Shown one piece after another: positions 49,992-59,050 of a stretch of DNA of 64,000 nt. Below the pieces are notes generated by a model. That model had not been told where the DNA came from and ran no database searches. It worked only from the letters and a program-made list of their open reading frames with translations. How positions within the stretch are numbered: the first letter of the stretch is position 1; each line of letters opens with the position of its first letter. The stretch spans positions 587,511 through 651,510 of the forward strand of contig NZ_LT629945.1 of assembly GCF_900104675.1 (NCBI RefSeq), read 5' to 3'. A program made the translations under genes and the position numbers. The DNA comes from Angelakisella massiliensis (GTDB lineage: Bacteria; Bacillota; Clostridia; Oscillospirales; Ruminococcaceae).

Positions 49992-50753
49992 TCACCTTGC
50001 CATCTTGGGAAGCAGCTCTTCGGCGCACTTTTTCTGGAACTTCACTCGGATGACCTCCTTGCCCTTCGGCGTGAAGTAGGTCTGAGAACCGGTGTAGCAG
50101 TACGTCACGAAATCGCGGACGATGAACAGTCCGGCATTGCTGTCCTTGTTGTAGGGAAGAAGCTGCCCGGAGGGAGAGCGGAACAGGTACTTCTCCCTGA
50201 GAAGAAACTGGACGAACTTGCGCTCCGGGATTTTCAGTTCCTTCGCCGTCGTTCGGATATTGGTGCAGTCATCCGGATTGATGAAGGCGTCGTAGTAATC
50301 AGCTTTAGGCTTCGCTGTGTTCAGCTCACACTCAAGAGCCTTCACACGATTCTTTTCCAGAATCAACGCCTGAGCAAACTCCACAATGACCGCCGGTTCC
50401 TTCTGAATACGTTCCAGAAGGGAGTCCGTCATGTAGCCGCCTGTCTTGCGGATGGTGGGGACAACTTCATCGAACAGCCAGTGTTCAAACTTCTCAGCAG
50501 CAGGGAGTTTGCTGTGAACAATCAGTCGGTAAACATCGCCCTCCGGTATATAGGAAAGGGACTGCATACCACCGCTTGTAAGGGTGTCCCGTTTTAGGAC
50601 ACCCTTGCAGTGATCAATAATTGCCTTTCCGGGTCGGGCATATCCAAGTGCTTTCGCAATATCTGAACCGCAGAACAGGAGTGTTTCCCCTTCGAGGATC
50701 GTTCGCACCTCACCGAACTGTTCATTCTTGAAGACTTCGATTTTGTTATCCAT
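49992..50753 (-). CDS. Phage antirepressor-like (BRO-N/KilAC) protein
   Basis: This 253-aa protein has an N-terminal BRO domain (about 1-105: FGEVRTILEGETLLFCGSDI, AKALGYARPGKAI, FEHWLFDEVVPTIRKTGGY) and a C-terminal KilAC/ANT domain (about 150-250: TNIRTTAKELKIPERKFVQF, FTPKGKEVIRVKF). ATG 50753 follows CGGAAAGGAAGTC. Such antirepressors lift repression in phages and ICEs. It heads the ICE replication operon. Confidence 0.88.
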   Translation of the reverse strand: MDNKIEVFKNEQFGEVRTILEGETLLFCGSDIAKALGYARPGKAIIDHCKGVLKRDTLTSGGMQSLSYIPEGDVYRLIVHSKLPAAEKFEHWLFDEVVPTIRKTGGYMTDSLLERIQKEPAVIVEFAQALILEKNRVKALECELNTAKPKADYYDAFINPDDCTNIRTTAKELKIPERKFVQFLLREKYLFRSPSGQLLPYNKDSNAGLFIVRDFVTYCYTGSQTYFTPKGKEVIRVKFQKKCAEELLPKMAR

Positions 50754-50994
50754 GACTGACTTCCTTTCCGGCAGCAGATGTGCCACTTTGATTTTTGAGG
50801 GTTGAAACGGGATTGCAGCAGTAAGGACACTCTGCAAACACGCAGGATTGATATTTCCAGTGAGGACGGTGAAAGCGGCAGCTTCGGCACTCAGGGAGAA
50901 TGCCATCCGCGCCGCTGTCAAAATGCTCAAAGCCGGGTGTGGTCTGCATCAGCAATTCCAGTGCTTGCAGATCACCGGCTGTCATGCGTTTCAT
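50746..50994 (-). CDS. Small cysteine-rich ICE protein
   Basis: The 82-aa protein MKRMTAGDLQALELLMQTTP...ILPECRSCRFHRPHWKYQSCVFAECPYCCNP has two CxxC-like pairs and further Cys, a probable zinc ribbon. ATG 50994 has AAGGAG. It overlaps the antirepressor start by 8 bp. It is seen in related ICEs, where its function is not known. Confidence 0.6.
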   Translation of the reverse strand: MKRMTAGDLQALELLMQTTPGFEHFDSGADGILPECRSCRFHRPHWKYQSCVFAECPYCCNPVSTLKNQSGTSAAGKEVSHG

Positions 50995-51057
50995 ACTTAA
51001 AAACTCCTTTCCTTCGCCGCATCGCCAGCAAATATTCCGGCTTTTGGGCAACAAAAA

Positions 51058-51105
51058 AAGAGGGTTTGCTTCTTACTCCAAATTGGAGAAGAAACAAACC
51101 CTCTT
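51058..51105. terminator. Long hairpin terminator
   Basis: AAGAGGGTTTG and CAAACCCTCTT bracket inner matching segments (TTCT/AGAA, TCC/GGA), with A and T runs outside. It lies between the membrane protein gene at 51121 and the cysteine-rich gene. Confidence 0.8.
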
Positions 51106-51120
51106 CGTTTACGATGTAGT

Positions 51121-51429
51121 TCAGATTATTTCTCGGATGGTATGAATGACACCGAGCAGCAGCCCGATGAAGAAGGCAAGTCCTCCGATAAGACCGCCTA
51201 TGATTAAGTTCAATGCGAAGATGCCGACTGAGCCGGAGATACCGTAGCCGCTGGGAACGAGCCAGAGGCACATCCTCCGGATGCCGAACGGTAATCCAAC
51301 GCAGATCCACATAAGAAAGTAGTCGCATACGCCGTCAGGCATATAGATCGGCTTGAGAAATGACGCGAGGCAGAACGCAAGCGCGATTGGAAGCAGAACC
51401 TCCTTCAAGAAGACTTTGATAGCACCCAC
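51121..51429 (-). CDS. DUF6050-like ICE membrane protein
   Basis: This 102-aa protein has four hydrophobic segments (about 8-25, 35-50, 62-80, 82-98), starting MGAIKVFLKEVLLPIALAFC. ATG 51429 has AAGGAGGATA upstream. It is the outermost gene of the ICE on the right, 137 bp from the inferred end. The function is unknown. Confidence 0.65.
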   Translation of the reverse strand: MGAIKVFLKEVLLPIALAFCLASFLKPIYMPDGVCDYFLMWICVGLPFGIRRMCLWLVPSGYGISGSVGIFALNLIIGGLIGGLAFFIGLLLGVIHTIREII

Positions 51430-51525
51430 TATATCCTCCTTCTGCCGGAAGTGTGCAGCAGCACCCTCCGGCTTGCTTGATTATTGTGAAAGTCCTTTGT
51501 TTTCGGTCAAAAAAAGAAGGGACTA

Positions 51526-52262
<737 letters not shown>

Positions 52263-52321
52263 GGTCTGCGCTCCTTTCATTTTTTGCATGAGAAAGGCGC
52301 GGCCTGCTGGCCGTGCCTAAT

Positions 52322-53056
52322 TTACCCTTGCATTCCAAGTACAATCCATTCATCGACAATATCCCAAAAGTTTATATCATATTCGGGCTGTCGATTGCTA
52401 AACCACAATGTTGCCTTACAACTATCACAATCAGACAAATCCACTGCAACATATCCGCCCATTCCAGAACCAAATATTCCAAAAGTAGTTGGCAGGTAAA
52501 TTTTCAATGGCTGTTTCAAATCATCAAGAATACCCCATTCTTCATCATCAAATACAACGATATCATTGGATTCTAACAATCCCATTCCTCCGCTTGCATA
52601 GTAAAAGAAGCCGTTATGAAGTTCTTGATAAAACTTGACAATGCTGCTTGGAAGGTTGTCCAATTTAGATTGTAGTTTACTGGGGAAGTGTGTGGTATTG
52701 CAATTTCCACCCTCATAATATAACACTTTTTTATTAGACGAGAGTATACTATATAAAATAGAGTATTTTCCTTGATATTTAATTAGATTTACATCAAGTA
52801 AATTTTCTTCTAAATACAGAATAGTATTTCTTAACTCATTTGCAAACAAGGCTTTCCAGCACTTGATTGTTACAGCAATCCTTTCCTCTTTTTTGTTTAT
52901 ACAGAAAATTTTCTTCCATGACTCCGGGATTTCTATGATATTTTCAACTTTAGATGAGATTAACTCTACATCTCTATGGTATTTTTTTAGATAAGACAAT
53001 TTGTCCTCAAATGTCTTATCATTCTTGCTATCTTTTAGTTTATCAAAAATTCCCAT
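52322..53056 (-). CDS. SMI1/KNR4-like immunity-type protein 1
   Basis: This 244-aa AT-rich gene encodes MGIFDKLKDSKNDKTFEDKL..., with the SMI1-like core LPSSIVKFYQELHNGFFYYA, DIVVFDDEEWGILDDLKQPL, FGSGMGGYVAVDLSD and a C-terminal WDIVDEWIVLG. SMI1/KNR4 proteins are mostly immunity proteins for contact-dependent or polymorphic toxins. No toxin gene is adjacent. Its base composition differs strongly from the GC-rich relaxase next to it, suggesting independent acquisition. ATG 53056 has GAGAGGGG. Confidence 0.65.
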   Translation of the reverse strand: MGIFDKLKDSKNDKTFEDKLSYLKKYHRDVELISSKVENIIEIPESWKKIFCINKKEERIAVTIKCWKALFANELRNTILYLEENLLDVNLIKYQGKYSILYSILSSNKKVLYYEGGNCNTTHFPSKLQSKLDNLPSSIVKFYQELHNGFFYYASGGMGLLESNDIVVFDDEEWGILDDLKQPLKIYLPTTFGIFGSGMGGYVAVDLSDCDSCKATLWFSNRQPEYDINFWDIVDEWIVLGMQG

Positions 53057-53169
53057 GTAAACGCCCCTCTCCATTTCCTGCCCCACCTTTGGGACACTTT
53101 GTCCCAGCAGGGGCGGCCCGTCAAAAATCAATTCCATTGTACCATCCCCGTCGGGAAATGGGAAGTCCC

Positions 53170-54642
53170 TTACCGCTCCATATCCCTGTCCCGGCGCTGG
53201 GTGTGGGCCTGCTCCTGCCGCCGCCGGGCGGTGTCCACGGTGGATTTCACTTGGTACAGCTTCATCAGGTCGTCCCGGATGGGCTTGTACTTGGCGTAGT
53301 CCTCCTGATACGCCTGTTGCAGCTTCCCCCGCTCCGTCCGCCACTTGGACAGGGGCAGCTTTCCCTCCGGCGTGAAGTGGGGCTCCAGCTTGCGGCGGGC
53401 CATATAAAACTGCCGCAGCTCCCCCTCATGGGCGGCCTTGAATTTCTCCCGCTGGCCCTTGCGGTGGATGGCGTTGAGCTGGGTGTGGATGGGTTTCAGC
53501 TCCTGGTAGCGTTCCGCCTGTTCCAGCAGGCCGTCCAGCTCCTTCATCCGCGATTTCTTCTTGTCCATACTCCTTTTCAAATCGTCCATCGCGTCGCTGT
53601 GGGAAGTGACGCGGGCCTCCAGATCGTCCACGGTGTAGAGCTTCTGCTCGGTCAGGTAGTTCACGGTGTCGGCAAACTTTTGGAGATTGCCCACCTTGCC
53701 CTTGCTGCTCCACGCCCCCGCGTTCCGCGCCCCGTAGTAGGCGGATAACAGGTCGGCGAGGGCGGGGGCCTGGGGCTTGGAAAGTTCCTCCCGCACCTCG
53801 TTCAGCCAGCCGAACAGGGCCTTGACCTTCTGCCGCAGCTCTTTCAAGAGGGCGTTGGTGGCCTTGATCCAGCGGTTGAGTTCCCCCTTGTCGGTGGCGA
53901 TCCCCCGCGCCTCCATCTGCCGCACCGCTGGCCCCTCATGGACGGTTGGGAGCAGATCAAGCCCCTGCCGCAGATAGGAGCGGTGGTCGATCCGGCAGGG
54001 CAACCCCTTTTCCTCAAACTTGGCGTTGCACATCTTGGCCCAGGTTTCCCGCCACGCTTCCAGCGTTTCCGGGCGGCCCCAGTCGGTGGTGGGCACCGCG
54101 TCAAAGAGGGGCTTGCCCTTCTCGTCCAAAATGCGGTTCCCGTCCTCGTCCAGCCGGTAGACGCGCCGCTGCTTGTAGCCCCATTTGCCGCTTTCCAGAA
54201 TGGGCCGGATGGGGCAGAGGACATGGAAGTGGGGGTTGGGGATGCCCCCGTCCTCCTTGTCGGGCTGGTGTACGGCGAAGTCCACCACCATGCCCCGGCT
54301 GACAAACTGCTCCAACAAAAACTGCCTTGCAAGGGCGATGTTTTCTTCCAGTGAAAACTCGTTCTGCAAGGCAATATCAAAGCTGTACGCGAGCTGGGCG
54401 TCCTTGTGGCGTTCCACTTCTTCCACGGCGTTCCACAGGGCCTGCCGGTCTTGGTATTCGGGCGGGGCCTGCGGGGGCAGGAGAATATCGGAGCAGATCA
54501 CGCCGCCCTTGTGGGTGTAGTCGCTGTACTCTCCGTAGCGTTCACTGTAAAGCCGCTCCCCGGCGCGGTAGGCGGCGGACGCGATGGCAGACTGTCCGGC
54601 GCTGCGCTGTACCTGCGTGACCGTCAAATGAAACAGGGCCAT
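53170..54642 (-). CDS. MobA/MobL (MOBQ) relaxase of element E
   Basis: This 490-aa protein, MALFHLTVTQVQRSAGQSAI then ASAAYRAGERLY, has Tyr25 at the RSF1010-type catalytic position and metal histidines in GIPNPHFHVLCPI. The C-terminal half is a charged coiled coil. It is closely similar to the element C relaxase, including length. ATG 54642 is clear and abuts the DUF3847 gene (stop 54643). It nicks at the oriT at 55225-55236. Confidence 0.93.
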   Translation of the reverse strand: MALFHLTVTQVQRSAGQSAIASAAYRAGERLYSERYGEYSDYTHKGGVICSDILLPPQAPPEYQDRQALWNAVEEVERHKDAQLAYSFDIALQNEFSLEENIALARQFLLEQFVSRGMVVDFAVHQPDKEDGGIPNPHFHVLCPIRPILESGKWGYKQRRVYRLDEDGNRILDEKGKPLFDAVPTTDWGRPETLEAWRETWAKMCNAKFEEKGLPCRIDHRSYLRQGLDLLPTVHEGPAVRQMEARGIATDKGELNRWIKATNALLKELRQKVKALFGWLNEVREELSKPQAPALADLLSAYYGARNAGAWSSKGKVGNLQKFADTVNYLTEQKLYTVDDLEARVTSHSDAMDDLKRSMDKKKSRMKELDGLLEQAERYQELKPIHTQLNAIHRKGQREKFKAAHEGELRQFYMARRKLEPHFTPEGKLPLSKWRTERGKLQQAYQEDYAKYKPIRDDLMKLYQVKSTVDTARRRQEQAHTQRRDRDMER

Positions 54643-54933
54643 TTACTTGCCCTCCCGCTGGGCGGCGGCATGGACAGCGGCCCGCACCTCCGGCATGGAG
54701 AAAATCTGCTCGGCAAGGGAATAGAAGCCCTGCTCGGACAGGGGCTTGACCTCCGGGGCCACGCTCTCCACGGCGGCCCCTCTGGTAATCAGGCGGTGGG
54801 CGCGTTTCTGCCGCTCCCCCTTCTCATAGTATTTTTTCCGCTGCTCCAACCGCTGTACCCGGTGCTGGTACTGTTGCAGCTTGGCCTCGTTCTCGGCGTA
54901 TTCCCGCCGGAGCTGTTCCAAATCTTTGCTCAT
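54643..54933 (-). CDS. DUF3847-type mobilization accessory protein of element E
   Basis: The 96-aa protein MSKDLEQLRREYAENEAKLQ...QKRAHRLITRGAAVESVAPEVKPLSEQGFYSLAEQ has a coiled-coil first half and the conserved RLITRGAA block. ATG 54933 follows AAGGAGGTC. It is between oriT and relaxase, as in element C. Confidence 0.78.
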   Translation of the reverse strand: MSKDLEQLRREYAENEAKLQQYQHRVQRLEQRKKYYEKGERQKRAHRLITRGAAVESVAPEVKPLSEQGFYSLAEQIFSMPEVRAAVHAAAQREGK

Positions 54934-55180
54934 GGTCGTTGACCTCCTTTTCTGAAAATGGGCGAAAAAAATGACCGTCCTCCGGGTGGGTGCCGGAAAG
55001 CGGTCAGGGTGTCGGTGTTCGGTTATCAGGCCCTCGGAAGGGGGACAGACGCGCCAGCGGGTGTCCCCCTTCCGGGGGCGGGCGGGGTAAGCGGCGTAAG
55101 CCGCGCAAGGGGGGCACCCCCTTGGACGGAGCGTAGCGACGCAAAAACGGCGGGTTGCTCTGTCTGGCAATCCGCCGTTC

Positions 55181-55250
55181 CGCCTCGCAGAGCGCACGAA
55201 TACATGGCCGTTAGGCTATGTATAGAAGTGCGCCCTTTAGTTCCTAAAGG
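55181..55250 (+). other. oriT of element E
   Basis: CGCCTCGCAGAGCGCACGA (55181-55199, identical in element B) is followed by the inverted repeat TACATGGCC-gtta-GGCTATGTA (55201-55222), the nick core GAAGTGCGCCCT (55225-55236) and a hairpin CCCTTTAGTTCCTAAAGGG. The gap 54934-55266 holds no supported gene. Confidence 0.88.
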
Positions 55251-55266
55251 GTTTTCAGTTACATCC

Positions 55267-55746
55267 TCATAGTGCTGTTATAAAATCAATTCCGATTCCA
55301 TTGACGAGAAAATCTGTGAGTGTGTCTGCTATTTTATACGCATATTCAAAACCTAAGCTGCCTGCTTCCACAAAATATACGCCAAATCCATCGTTGCCAA
55401 ATCCATAAAAATAAACCATATCGCCTAAATCATCACCAATAAACCAAACCTTACTGATAAAGTCTTCTTTCATAGGATGTGCAAACTCATTTTGCATACC
55501 TAAGGCCCTGTTTGCTGACCAAAGACAAATAGGTATGCTTCCAATATCTTCATCATCGCTTTCAATTTCAAATTCTATACTGCCAATATTTCCAGTACCA
55601 GAAATACAACTTAAAAATTCATAATAATCAGCAGGTAGTTGTATCGGTGCCTTTTCAACAATTTGTTTAATTATTTCTTTTCCACCCGGATATACTTCAT
55701 CTTTATCAAACTTTAATTGTTTATTGATGTTGTCAATAATGCTCAC
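55267..55746 (-). CDS. SMI1/KNR4 family protein 2
   Basis: This 159-aa protein, starting GTG 55746 with GAAGGT upstream, has the SMI1 pattern IQLPADYYEFLSCISGTGNI, VWFIGDDLGDMVYFYGFGND and FGVYFVEAGSLGFEYAYKIA. AT-rich like the first SMI1-type gene (52322-53056), and equally without a toxin neighbour. It is probably an immunity protein collected by the element. Confidence 0.8.
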   Translation of the reverse strand: MSIIDNINKQLKFDKDEVYPGGKEIIKQIVEKAPIQLPADYYEFLSCISGTGNIGSIEFEIESDDEDIGSIPICLWSANRALGMQNEFAHPMKEDFISKVWFIGDDLGDMVYFYGFGNDGFGVYFVEAGSLGFEYAYKIADTLTDFLVNGIGIDFITAL

Positions 55747-55790
55747 TCGCTTACCTTCTTTCAAGTGCAAGACTATTTCTTAGGCTGCTT

Positions 55791-56066
55791 TCAAAAATGT
55801 TCCCTCGCAAACTTCCTCGCCGCCTCCCGGCGTTCCTCGCTGTATGGCGCGGTCAGTCGGAAACAGAAGCGGCCCTTGTCGATCTCAAAGGTCTTGCAGC
55901 CCCAGCCGTCATCGTCCACCTCCTGACAATGCTCCGGCCAGCGGCGGGCGTAGGCTCCCAGCCGGTTCTTCAAGTCCGTGTTGTGGGTGCTGACGGTGAT
56001 TCGGGGGCCTTGCTCGTCAAACTCAATTATAGTCGTTTTCTGGCTTTTCTTCAATCCTGTTTTCAT
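55791..56066 (-). CDS. Conserved hypothetical protein of clostridial IMEs
   Basis: The 91-aa protein MKTGLKKSQKTTIIEFDEQG...ITVSTHNTDLKNRLGAYARR has aromatic and charged residues and no membrane segment or signal. ATG 56066 has GGAGCGGAGGAC upstream. It lies between the HTH gene and the second SMI1-like gene. No function recognised. Confidence 0.6.
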   Translation of the reverse strand: MKTGLKKSQKTTIIEFDEQGPRITVSTHNTDLKNRLGAYARRWPEHCQEVDDDGWGCKTFEIDKGRFCFRLTAPYSEERREAARKFAREHF

Positions 56067-56231
56067 GTCCTCCGCTCCTTTCCCTTAATTTTTGCCCCGT
56101 CACGCGAGAGGGGTCTTTTTCGCCTCTTTTTCCCAGCTCTTGACTTGGGAAAAACAGCGTTTTCGCGTTCAAAATCGCCCGGACGGGTCACAGTCCGTTC
56201 CGGGCCGCTGTTATCGCCTGATTTTCGTTTT

Positions 56232-56447
56232 TTACGGCTCTTGACCGGGATTGCCGCCCCCGTTGGTGTGGCGGCGCAGATAGGCGATCAAGTCCTGCTT
56301 CATCACCAGCTTGCGCCCCCCGATTTTCAGCGTGGGGAAGTCCGGCGCGTTCATCAGGTTGTAGGCCCCGGCTCTGGACAGGTGGAGCGCGGCGGCCAGC
56401 TCCCGCACATTCATCACATCGGGAAACGCTGCAAAAGGTTCCGGCAT
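56232..56447 (-). CDS. Excisionase-like helix-turn-helix protein of element E
   Basis: This 71-aa protein has the MerR/excisionase fold pattern MNVRELAAALHLSRAGAYNL, MNAPDFPTLKIGGRKLVMKQ. ATG 56447 has AGGAGGAC upstream. It corresponds to 36232-36456 in element C. A recombination directionality factor or operon regulator is likely. Confidence 0.78.
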   Translation of the reverse strand: MPEPFAAFPDVMNVRELAAALHLSRAGAYNLMNAPDFPTLKIGGRKLVMKQDLIAYLRRHTNGGGNPGQEP

Positions 56448-56514
56448 TTGTCCTCCTTTCCGGCCCGTGAAAAAGCGGCGGCCCCCGTCCCCGGCGGCTG
56501 CCGCTCCATGCGCC

Positions 56515-57456
56515 TTATTTGCTGTCGTGCCTGTCTAAATACTGCTGATATTCGGATAGCACAAAGTCCTCATAGGCCCCTGCGATCCTGGCGATCCGCT
56601 TGTGTACCGCGCTGGCGGTCTTGTAGCCCACCCTGTCCGCGATCTCCTGCTCGGTGTAGCCCTCCATGCGGAGCTTCAATATCTCCTTGTCGGTGTCGTT
56701 GATATGCCCCGCCGCGAAGGTGTCAATCTGCATTTGGGACAGGACGGAGTTCTCAAAGTCCGCCCGCGGGTCTGCCACCTGGGAAAACTCGCCGCCGCTC
56801 TCCATCAGTTCCTCTAACGAGATGGCCTTGCCGGAGCGGTCGTGGTGCCATTTCCGCAAAAAGTTCGTCTTGACGGTGCTGCCCCGGCTGTCGTAGTCCT
56901 CCACCGCCCGGTTCTCCCACATCGCGTCAATGACTGGCTGCCAGTTCTGCTCCGCGATCACCATGTCGGTCAGGTTCCCCACAAGGTTGCTGAATTGCTG
57001 GTAGGTCAGCCACGGCACCTCCATCCCCGGCGGCATATTGTACAGGCTCTGGAAGGAAAGGCCGTTTTGCTCAAACTTCATGCGGAGATAGGGGATGATG
57101 GCGTAGGACAGCCGCCACAGGGGGGAGTGGCCCGCGTATTGCTCCCGGTCGCCGGGAATGTCCCGGTAGTTCCCTCTGCGGTCTTTTACCTGAAAGAATT
57201 GCCACGCCGTCCAGGAATAGCAGTCCCACACCAGCAGCTTAAACATATCGTGCCGGATGATGGGGTCGTATTTGTCCGTCCGAAGCACCTCATAGGGGCT
57301 GCGGGGCAGGGTAAGGGCGGGCTTCCATTTCCCCGCCAGCTCCACCGGCAGGCTGTAAAACAGGGTCAGCCACGATTTATCATCGTCCTGCGGTATCTCG
57401 ATGATCTCTCCGGGCAGCACCACAAGGAAACCTTTGGGGCTGTTCTGCTGTGCCAT
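56515..57456 (-). CDS. Sigma-like/region-4 HTH protein of element E
   Basis: This 313-aa protein has a body of about 240 residues without a recognised domain, followed by a sigma region-4-like HTH: NDTDKEILKLRMEGYTEQEI, ADRVGYKTASAVHKRIARI. ATG 57456 has GGAGGTGACGCGC. It is functionally analogous to the gene at 18880-19812 and is probably the transcription activator of element E. Outermost gene on its right. Confidence 0.68.
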   Translation of the reverse strand: MAQQNSPKGFLVVLPGEIIEIPQDDDKSWLTLFYSLPVELAGKWKPALTLPRSPYEVLRTDKYDPIIRHDMFKLLVWDCYSWTAWQFFQVKDRRGNYRDIPGDREQYAGHSPLWRLSYAIIPYLRMKFEQNGLSFQSLYNMPPGMEVPWLTYQQFSNLVGNLTDMVIAEQNWQPVIDAMWENRAVEDYDSRGSTVKTNFLRKWHHDRSGKAISLEELMESGGEFSQVADPRADFENSVLSQMQIDTFAAGHINDTDKEILKLRMEGYTEQEIADRVGYKTASAVHKRIARIAGAYEDFVLSEYQQYLDRHDSK

Positions 57457-57642
57457 GCGCGTCACCTCCGTTTCTGGCCCTCTACTCTATATGGCTTGGG
57501 AAGGGCCGGATTGTTCCAATGTTTCCAAACTTTTTTCAGATTTTTTGAAAAAATCCCGGATGGGAAAGGAATGGATGGGTTTACTACGATTATAGCGGAA
57601 AAGTGGGAATAAGTCCATTGTGTTTGAAACAGGCAAAAAAAG

Positions 57643-57676
57643 AAGCGGCACATGGATTTTTGTCCATGTGCCGCTT
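57643..57676. terminator. Perfect 14-bp hairpin terminator
   Basis: AAGCGGCACATGGA (57643-57656) and TCCATGTGCCGCTT (57663-57676) around a 6-nt loop, with an A run before it. It lies upstream of the sigma-like gene and near the right boundary of element E. Confidence 0.75.
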
Positions 57677-57739
57677 GCCCCCGCTCCTGCCGGACAGCCG
57701 CCATAATTTAGTTGTTCACTGTCTTATGGACCACCGCCT

Positions 57740-58440
57740 AAGCGGGGGGTATTTCCGTTTCGGGCATAGCCCTAATACTACAGGCAACGCACAAGTGCGT
57801 TTTTTATTGGCCTGCCAGCCACGCATAGGATTACTTGCTACCCGTAAACGGGTCTCTGGGATCGTAAAGACTTATTTGATCACTTTCTCGATCCATCTTT
57901 AATTGGTTCTCGATATACTCTTTTATTGCTTTTGTATTCTTTCCTACTGTGTCCACGTAATATCCTTTGCACCAAAATTCACGGTTCCGATATGCAAACT
58001 TCATATTCCCAAACTTTTGAAATATCATTAAACTGCTTTTTCCCTTGAGGTATCCCATAAATCCCGATACACTCATTTTTGGGGGGATACTTAGAAGCAG
58101 ATGGATGTGATCTGGACATACTTCTCCCTCTATAATCTCAACCCCCTTCCATTGACACAGTGTTCTGATGATATCTCTTATTGCTGCTCTTTTTTCGTTA
58201 TAGAATACTTTTCTTCTATACTTTGGCGCAAATACCACATGATATTTACAATTCCACTTCGTATGTGCTAGACTGTTTGTGACGTTATTTTGCTCTGGCA
58301 TTTTAATGTCCTCCTAATGTGTTTTTCAGCGTAACTGGCAGGTCACGTTTTTACTTTAACACATTAGGAGTTTTTTATCTTTTTCACCGCTTAAGCTCTT
58401 TTGAACCACGCGACTATCGCGTGGTTTTCTTTACACAAAA
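57740..58440 (-). mobile_element. IS200/IS605-family insertion sequence, copy 1
   Basis: It starts at AAGCGGGGGGTATTTCCG, the sequence shared with copy 2 (from 63775), and contains a single Y1 transposase gene. The right end is placed near the hairpin ACCACGCG-actat-CGCGTGGT (about 58406-58426). IS200-type elements have subterminal hairpins and no terminal inverted repeats. The exact right end is uncertain. Confidence 0.8.
57831..58301 (-). CDS. tnpA: IS200/IS605 Y1 transposase TnpA, copy 1
   Basis: This 156-aa protein has the HUH motif PDHIHLLLS (about 62-70), catalytic Tyr in YYVDTVGKN (about 119-127) and N-terminal HTKWNCKYHVVFAPKYRRKV, a full-length IS200-type enzyme that cuts and pastes single-stranded DNA. 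ATG 58301 follows AGGAGGAC. No tnpB is attached. The visible part of copy 2 appears identical. Confidence 0.95.
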   Translation of the reverse strand: MPEQNNVTNSLAHTKWNCKYHVVFAPKYRRKVFYNEKRAAIRDIIRTLCQWKGVEIIEGEVCPDHIHLLLSIPPKMSVSGFMGYLKGKSSLMIFQKFGNMKFAYRNREFWCKGYYVDTVGKNTKAIKEYIENQLKMDRESDQISLYDPRDPFTGSK

Positions 58441-58695
58441 AGAAAACGGGATGCGGATGCTCGTTGGAGACACCGCATCCCGTTTTTATTACGTCAAATG
58501 GGAAAGTGACTGTTTTACAGCAGATATTCCTGGTTATTTCCGCCTATAAGCAAACTGTAAAATTTTGTACAAAACCGCCTTTGAAAAGCTTTTTCCCCTT
58601 CGATATAATAAAAATACAGCGTGTAGCACAAAGCGTAAATCCAGTTGTGTGTCACGCTGCTTTTTATTGTCACCAATTTTCAGGGAGGCGAAAGG

Positions 58696-58935
58696 ATGAA
58701 ACGGATTGAAGCAGCATGTATTTGCCAGGTACTTCACTTTCAACTCAAGGATGGCGAGGAACAGGAATATGGGTCCAAAAGGGTCCGCCAGGAGGTGAGC
58801 CATTACAAGGAGAGCCTGGACCGGGCCCGCACCAAATACAAGATTCTGGAAGAAACGGTCCTGCAGGACGGCTCCATCCGCATTAGGATCATCAAGCAAT
58901 ATAACCAAAGCCCGGTGGGGGACTATCTCAACTGA
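58696..58935 (+). CDS. Small hypothetical protein
   Basis: The 79-aa protein MKRIEAACICQVLHFQLKDG...QEVSHYKESLDRARTKYKIL...RIRIIKQYNQSPVGDYLN is soluble with a predicted helix in the middle. ATG 58696 follows GGGAGGCGAAAGG. It appears chromosomal, convergent with mtnA. The function is not recognised. Confidence 0.6.
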   Translation: MKRIEAACICQVLHFQLKDGEEQEYGSKRVRQEVSHYKESLDRARTKYKILEETVLQDGSIRIRIIKQYNQSPVGDYLN

Positions 58936-58953
58936 TTCTTCCCCTTCACAGCA

Positions 58954-59001
58954 AAAGCGCCCGGATTCGCAGCCTGCACAAGCAGGTGGAACCGGACGCT
59001 T
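58954..59001. terminator. Bidirectional terminator between the small gene and mtnA
   Basis: AAAGCGCCCGGATTC pairs with the mirrored GAACCGGACGCTTT (mismatches tolerated), with an inner CCTGC/GCAGG stem, followed by a T run on the plus strand and an A run before it. Confidence 0.75.
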
Positions 59002-59050
59002 TTTTATTTTTTCCTTTGATCACTTTCCCATTTTGGGAAGAGGAATGCTT

